Part shown: one piece after another, positions 5,741 to 9,604 of the stretch
Position numbering within the stretch: position 1 is the stretch's first letter
How the letters are laid out: each line of letters begins with the position of its first letter
DNA from: an uncultured Bacteroidota bacterium
GTDB lineage: Bacteria; Bacteroidota; Bacteroidia; Bacteroidales; UBA12481
Direction: 5' to 3'
DNA length: 9,604 nt
NCBI GenBank assembly: GCA_903832165.1
Contig: CAILAQ010000728.1
Span: forward strand, 1-9,604
Notes under the pieces: generated by a model
Told to the model about the DNA's origin: nothing
The model's input: the letters and a program-made list of their open reading frames with translations, nothing else
Database searches by the model: none
Program-made: the position numbers and the translations under genes

Positions 5741-8045
5741 AATTAATTGGCGTCCCTGCCATACGCTCAATGAAATTATGATCAATAAACGGATCATCAT
5801 CCAAATGAGCCTTCATCATTGCTATCCTCCTGACCATCAGTTCAGGAAGGTTTATGCCGTACATCAGCGGAGTCTCACCCTTATCGGTTAACGCAATAAA
5901 TTCCAGTCCCGATTTGAAGAGTTCGATTACCTCTTCAGAATTGGCGATTTCCAGCTTCATCATCTCCTGCATTGCAGATTTATATTTCAGTTTATCAGTG
6001 GAATCAGATGCGTTCATAAACCCATAAACTGAATCCACCCATACCGCGATATTACGCTGGGTAGTCATCCAGCTTTTCAGAGCTTTCAGCCGGACTGTCT
6101 GATCTGCCACGATAGCTGACGGATCCTTCACAGCTTCCAGCATCCTGACAGCCTCCACGAGTTTCGGTAAAACATTCTTATCGATCCTGAGGGCATCTTC
6201 ATGACTCCTTTCGGGGGTTGTCAGGGTAAAGAGCACATCCTTGCTGAGGTCAACATTATTTGGATTATGAGGGATCGTACACATGAAATCTTCATAAAAA
6301 TCGCGCTCTGCCTGTGGAATTATTTCGATATTCGGCACAAAAGGTCTCACCCACAGGCGATACCAGGTAAATCCGATAGTTGAATATAACGACGAGATAT
6401 TGGGAAACCCGAGTATACCGGCCTCCGCAATATCCCAGGCGTTCAATAATATTTTTTGCTCATTTTCCCTGGCATATTTGTGAACCAATGAGATCAGCAC
6501 TTCCTCAACTGGCTTGTCCGGATTGATCTGGAAATTCCTGAGTACCTCATGATTAATATTGAAAGGAACCTTTTCCGGAGGGAATGTACCTCCCATATGC
6601 GCCAGATAGTTTACCCCGTTATTATGGAGAGTTTCAAGGCGTTTGCGGGTAAGTTTCGGATAAGGAATACCCATCAGCGGTGCAAACATAGTCTGCGGAC
6701 CATAGGCATAGTAAAATGAAACCTGAGATCCCGTCGCCTCGATACCCTTGAAGATCGGGTTTTCCCGCTCATCAAAATCCTGCTGAAATACGCAACCGGC
6801 GTTAATATCTTTTCTGTCCGGATACATCGGGTGACTGTACGGCATATCCCATCCCCTTTGAATCAGTGAGGCAGTCTCGATATCGAGTTTACCTTTCAGA
6901 CCGGCAATCATAATATCGTGCTCTCCATAAAAGGATTCCATCCGCGTGATGATCCTGAAATCAGGATTGATGGCAGATGCAGCATCCTTCAAAACGCCAA
7001 AGAAACGAAGTGCATTATCCCCTGCCAGCCGGGCTATTTCGGCATCATCCTTCCACTCGCGAACCAGGTAGGCCCCACCATTTCGACCCACATACAACGA
7101 TTTAGTATGTTCAAATCCGGCACCGCTATCGTTGGTCCAGATATTCATGAACCCCAGATCGGGCACCTCCTTCATCAATTTCTGAATCATCTCTGCATAA
7201 TGAGCCAATACTTTCGGATGGGTAATGGTCATGTTGTACCTTGGCTTGAAGCTGCGGAACGGATGATCGATACGCGCACCACGCAGCATAGGGTATTTAT
7301 TGAAAAACTCTTCCGGAACGGCGCGGGGCTCAAAACTCAGCAACCCCGGAATCAAACCATATTTTCGGGCCAGCGCGGCATTTTCTTTCAGATAATTCAG
7401 GTTGGCAGAGAGATAATAATAGGGGTAAATTCCCTTGTTCAGAGTGCTGTAAACAAACTGGTCCAGGGCAGGGCAATAGGTATAAAACATCGGATAAACC
7501 TCGCCTTTCGGACCGGTTTCGATAGCCATTGGAGATCCCAGTCCATTCACCTCCACATGAGTGAATCCATTACGCGCAAGCTCCCTCATATAGGTTTCCC
7601 GATCAAGTCCCTGGGTAATACGGCCTTCCTGAGTCAGAAAATAATCATACGCCACCCGGTGATTCTTAAATGCCGGTTCAAAGATCCGACCATTAATATA
7701 GGCAGCGGCATCGTCCTGCAACAGGTCCGATAAAAGGTACTGAACAAATCCATGGAGATAATAAGTATGTGAAACAATCAGGCATCCGGTACCCGTTTCA
7801 TCGATCTTCAGGAAGATATAACAATCTGGTAGGTTTTCCGGTAAAAGCAATTGCTTTTCCTGATCGGTCAGCTGAGAGGTAATGGCCAGGCAAAGCTGGT
7901 GGGGCATAGCCGACAGAGGATTATCTGCGCTCAGCTTGATGTATGGAACAATCTCCCGGAATTCATCCGCTGTGGATTCAAAAACCGGGATAATTTGCCT
8001 GCTCCTTAACGCAACTATTTGTTTTATAGCCAGTTCCAAAATCAT
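5739..8045 (-). CDS. Glycosidase-like protein, putative TIM barrel with N-terminal alpha/beta and C-terminal helical domains (family not assigned)
   Basis: About 768 residues from the ATG at 8045; a GTG three codons upstream (8054) is an alternative and gives 771. Numbering below is from the GTG. Residues 1-130 look like the small alpha/beta domain that precedes the barrel in GH20, GH67 and GH115 enzymes, including the stretch GCLIVSHTYYLHGFVQYLL (90-108). A barrel region follows (about 135-540). It has recurrent strand-end motifs: HVEVNG (166-171), a YPYYYLSANLNY segment (210-221), NIWTNDSGAGFEH (304-316, D309) and RMESFYGEHD (371-380, E373 and E378). The last 200 residues are mostly helical. 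Acidic residues at D309, E373 or E378 could be catalytic, but I cannot show which. No signal peptide is visible, so it is probably cytosolic, which would suit small imported glycosides. The stop abuts the octamer array. It is very likely carbohydrate-active by context, but the reaction is unknown. Confidence 0.85.
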   Translation of the reverse strand: MILELAIKQIVALRSRQIIPVFESTADEFREIVPYIKLSADNPLSAMPHQLCLAITSQLTDQEKQLLLPENLPDCYIFLKIDETGTGCLIVSHTYYLHGFVQYLLSDLLQDDAAAYINGRIFEPAFKNHRVAYDYFLTQEGRITQGLDRETYMRELARNGFTHVEVNGLGSPMAIETGPKGEVYPMFYTYCPALDQFVYSTLNKGIYPYYYLSANLNYLKENAALARKYGLIPGLLSFEPRAVPEEFFNKYPMLRGARIDHPFRSFKPRYNMTITHPKVLAHYAEMIQKLMKEVPDLGFMNIWTNDSGAGFEHTKSLYVGRNGGAYLVREWKDDAEIARLAGDNALRFFGVLKDAASAINPDFRIITRMESFYGEHDIMIAGLKGKLDIETASLIQRGWDMPYSHPMYPDRKDINAGCVFQQDFDERENPIFKGIEATGSQVSFYYAYGPQTMFAPLMGIPYPKLTRKRLETLHNNGVNYLAHMGGTFPPEKVPFNINHEVLRNFQINPDKPVEEVLISLVHKYARENEQKILLNAWDIAEAGILGFPNISSLYSTIGFTWYRLWVRPFVPNIEIIPQAERDFYEDFMCTIPHNPNNVDLSKDVLFTLTTPERSHEDALRIDKNVLPKLVEAVRMLEAVKDPSAIVADQTVRLKALKSWMTTQRNIAVWVDSVYGFMNASDSTDKLKYKSAMQEMMKLEIANSEEVIELFKSGLEFIALTDKGETPLMYGINLPELMVRRIAMMKAHLDDDPFIDHNFIERMAGTPIN

Positions 8046-8075
8046 ATCATTCACTTTTTCTGTAAAATTTATTTG

Positions 8076-9359
8076 TCAGCTGGCATAATTCTTCAACTCC
8101 TCCAATATCCGATCTACCTCAAAATCCTGATTGTACACGTGAAAACTTGCCCGAACGGCATTTAGTCCGGCTTCCGGCACTACCCTCACTCTGATGCGCT
8201 TTTCGCCGGTGAGATATTTTGCAGTCTCCTGATATCCCTTGTTTTTCAACCTGAATGTGATCATCGAAGAACGGTATTGCTCCTCAGCCGGCGAGAGGAT
8301 TTCAACGTCCGGCATTTTGGCGAGTCCGTTGTAAAATTGCTCAGCAAGACTGCGGTTATGTTCTCTGATTTTTTCGAGCCCGATAGCCAGTAAAAACTCA
8401 GCAGACGTTTGTAATCCACGGAAAAGCGACTCATTCTGAGTTCCGTACTCAAATTTTCCCGCATTGTCGCGAAACGTGAGTTCCCCGGTTAAAATATCGT
8501 GACTCAAATCAGAGTAGGCACCAACAGTAACTGGTTGGAGGAGTGGCAGCTTATCCTTTTTCACATAAAGCAGTCCTGTCCGTTTGGGCCCCAGCATCCA
8601 TTTATGACCGCAGCAGGCATAAAAATCAACATTCAGTGCGTGAAGGTCGATGGGCATAGTTCCTGCCGACTGGGCACCATCAACGGCATAGAGGATATTC
8701 CTTTCGCGCGCAAGCTTGCCGATTGCTTCAACCGGCAATAGCTGCCCGGTGGTACAGGTAATATGGGAATGAAAAATCAGCCTGGTACGATCTGAGATGA
8801 GATGTTCTATCAGTTTTACGTTATTCGCCCCGACCAGAAGATCAGGTTCAAATACCTTTAGAACAACTCCGTTAAGTCTTTTATGATTCAGCAATGGAAG
8901 GTTAAGCGCAACATGTTCATGCGAAGTAGTAATTATTTCATCACCGGGCTTGAGTTGTAACCCATTAAGAATAATATTAATACCTTCAGTAGCCGTATTG
9001 GTGAGAGCCAATTCATCCGCGAGGCAACCTGAACCGAAAAACGGGGCGCAGGAGTTCTTGATATCGATCCAATCCTTATCATCATGACCTGGCCTTGGTG
9101 ATTTCTCGAGCTCCAGCATGGTAGCCTCGACCATGTTCAGCATGGCTTTTGGCGCAGCTCCGATTCCTCCGGTATTAAAATAAATGTAATCCGATGGATA
9201 GGTAAACTGTTCCCGAACCTTTTTCCAGAAATCATCCGCACCGATTCCTGCAATGGATTTTGAAAATTCATCTGTTGTGGCAAATGCGCTTCCGCTTGGT
9301 TTGAGCGCCAGTCCCCCGGAAACCAGGCCAAGAGACTTTAAAAATCGGTTTCGGTTCAT
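8076..9359 (-). CDS. Class-V-fold PLP-dependent enzyme (aminotransferase/isopenicillin N epimerase/cysteine desulfurase-like) with export-like N-terminus
   Basis: 427 residues. The ATG overlaps the stop of the upstream gene (ATGA, 9359-9356), which implies translational coupling. Seen: FNTGGIGAAP (61-70), NTATEG (121-126, phosphate-side residues), SHEHVA (146-151, the ring-stacking region), AVDGAQSAG (225-233, D227 contacting the pyridine nitrogen), and CGHKWMLGPKRTG (250-262, K253 as the Schiff-base lysine). These indicate an intact fold-type I active site; the family includes aminotransferases, epimerases and lyases. The N-terminus R3-N-R-F-L-K8, then a short hydrophobic stretch and AFA (25-27), resembles a Tat signal in which the second Arg is Asn. 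Export is therefore possible but unproven. Substrate unknown. About 20-30 bp separate it from the glycosidase-like gene. Confidence 0.9.
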   Translation of the reverse strand: MNRNRFLKSLGLVSGGLALKPSGSAFATTDEFSKSIAGIGADDFWKKVREQFTYPSDYIYFNTGGIGAAPKAMLNMVEATMLELEKSPRPGHDDKDWIDIKNSCAPFFGSGCLADELALTNTATEGINIILNGLQLKPGDEIITTSHEHVALNLPLLNHKRLNGVVLKVFEPDLLVGANNVKLIEHLISDRTRLIFHSHITCTTGQLLPVEAIGKLARERNILYAVDGAQSAGTMPIDLHALNVDFYACCGHKWMLGPKRTGLLYVKKDKLPLLQPVTVGAYSDLSHDILTGELTFRDNAGKFEYGTQNESLFRGLQTSAEFLLAIGLEKIREHNRSLAEQFYNGLAKMPDVEILSPAEEQYRSSMITFRLKNKGYQETAKYLTGEKRIRVRVVPEAGLNAVRASFHVYNQDFEVDRILEELKNYAS

Positions 9360-9604
9360 CCCTTAAAGGTAATCCGTATCTCGGCCCTATCTTCTATTAC
9401 GGCTGAAAAATTAACATATTTACTTTGCTCCACCATCTCGATTTGGTACTGAACCAATAACCCATTAACTGCTAAACTCCTAACCTCATCCCCGGGGCCT
9501 ATCAATACATGAAAGTCAGCATCTGCCCTACACACAACGGCAATATCAAGTTGTGAAACAGAATATTTATACCGATATCTTACACCTGCGGCGCGATCCA
9601 CCTC
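9356..9604 (-). CDS. C-terminal fragment of an unidentified protein (5' end beyond the window)
   Basis: The last 82 codons of an open frame that enters from the right edge end with TGA at 9358-9356. The residues alternate hydrophobic and polar (for example YKYSVSQLDIAVVCRADADF, VNGLLVQYQIEMV and SAVIEDRAEIRITF). This suggests a beta-sandwich domain such as those closing many secreted carbohydrate-active enzymes. A GTG near the edge is an internal Val codon, not a start. The stop overlaps the PLP enzyme start in an ATGA, so the two are co-translated. I cannot assign a family. Confidence 0.7.
   Translation of the reverse strand, partial: EVDRAAGVRYRYKYSVSQLDIAVVCRADADFHVLIGPGDEVRSLAVNGLLVQYQIEMVEQSKYVNFSAVIEDRAEIRITFKG

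Noticed and set aside
6918..7733. 271-residue open frame on the plus strand
   Set aside because: It lies wholly antisense to the glycosidase-like gene, whose minus-strand frame has clear domain structure. The plus-strand product shows no recognisable motif.

Overview
This window is most likely from a member of the Bacteroidota, probably a Bacteroidales/Marinilabiliales-type environmental or host-associated anaerobe. The basis is the overall character of the proteins, an AAA/DUF4143 ATPase, weak or absent Shine-Dalgarno sequences, and one upstream element that matches the Bacteroidota -7 box (TAnnTTTG). I cannot fix the genus. All seven supportable genes lie on the minus strand, so transcription runs from right to left.

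Layout in order of transcription. (1) 9604-9356 is the C-terminal end of a gene cut by the window edge. (2) A class-V-fold PLP-dependent enzyme with an export-like N-terminus starts inside the stop codon of gene 1 (ATGA overlap). (3) A protein of about 770 residues follows; its architecture resembles TIM-barrel glycosidases of the GH20/GH67/GH115 type, but I cannot assign it to a family. (4) Next is a sugar phosphate isomerase/epimerase-like TIM barrel with an intact metal-binding set. (5) An AAA ATPase with a DUF4143 domain comes after a short AT-rich spacer carrying a promoter-like box. (6) An Old Yellow Enzyme-type NADH:flavin oxidoreductase with a C-terminal cysteine cluster begins 5 bp after it. 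(7) A fumarate reductase-type FAD flavoprotein runs off the left edge; its frame is open from base 1826 to base 1. Genes 2-4 and 6-7 look like one redox and carbohydrate-related catabolic cluster. The AAA/DUF4143 gene looks like an intruder.

The most striking content is not a gene. Short tandem repeats of period 7 (one of period 8) recur throughout the left 5.8 kb, with a different unit at most sites: GTGACGG (342-397 and 1844-1871), TTTTGCC-like (1931-1958), GGGTATC/GGGTGTC (2732-2773), CCTGCAA (5033-5060) and the octamer GCACATTG (5702-5740). Four arrays lie inside coding sequence, and the reading frame stays open through each. In the flavoprotein and the flavin oxidoreductase they are joined to small GC-rich palindromes, giving composite in-frame inserts of about 45 and 38 codons. 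A heptanucleotide array read in any frame encodes a 7-residue periodic peptide (for example VTRHPSS/VTRHPSL and PDTRHPI/PDTRYPI). Every intragenic array here is stop-free on the coding strand, while the intergenic octamer array is not. This resembles the short tandemly repeated repetitive (STRR) heptamers of filamentous cyanobacteria, but in another phylum and with different units sharing one period. I found no tRNA, rRNA, CRISPR array, IS element or transposase.
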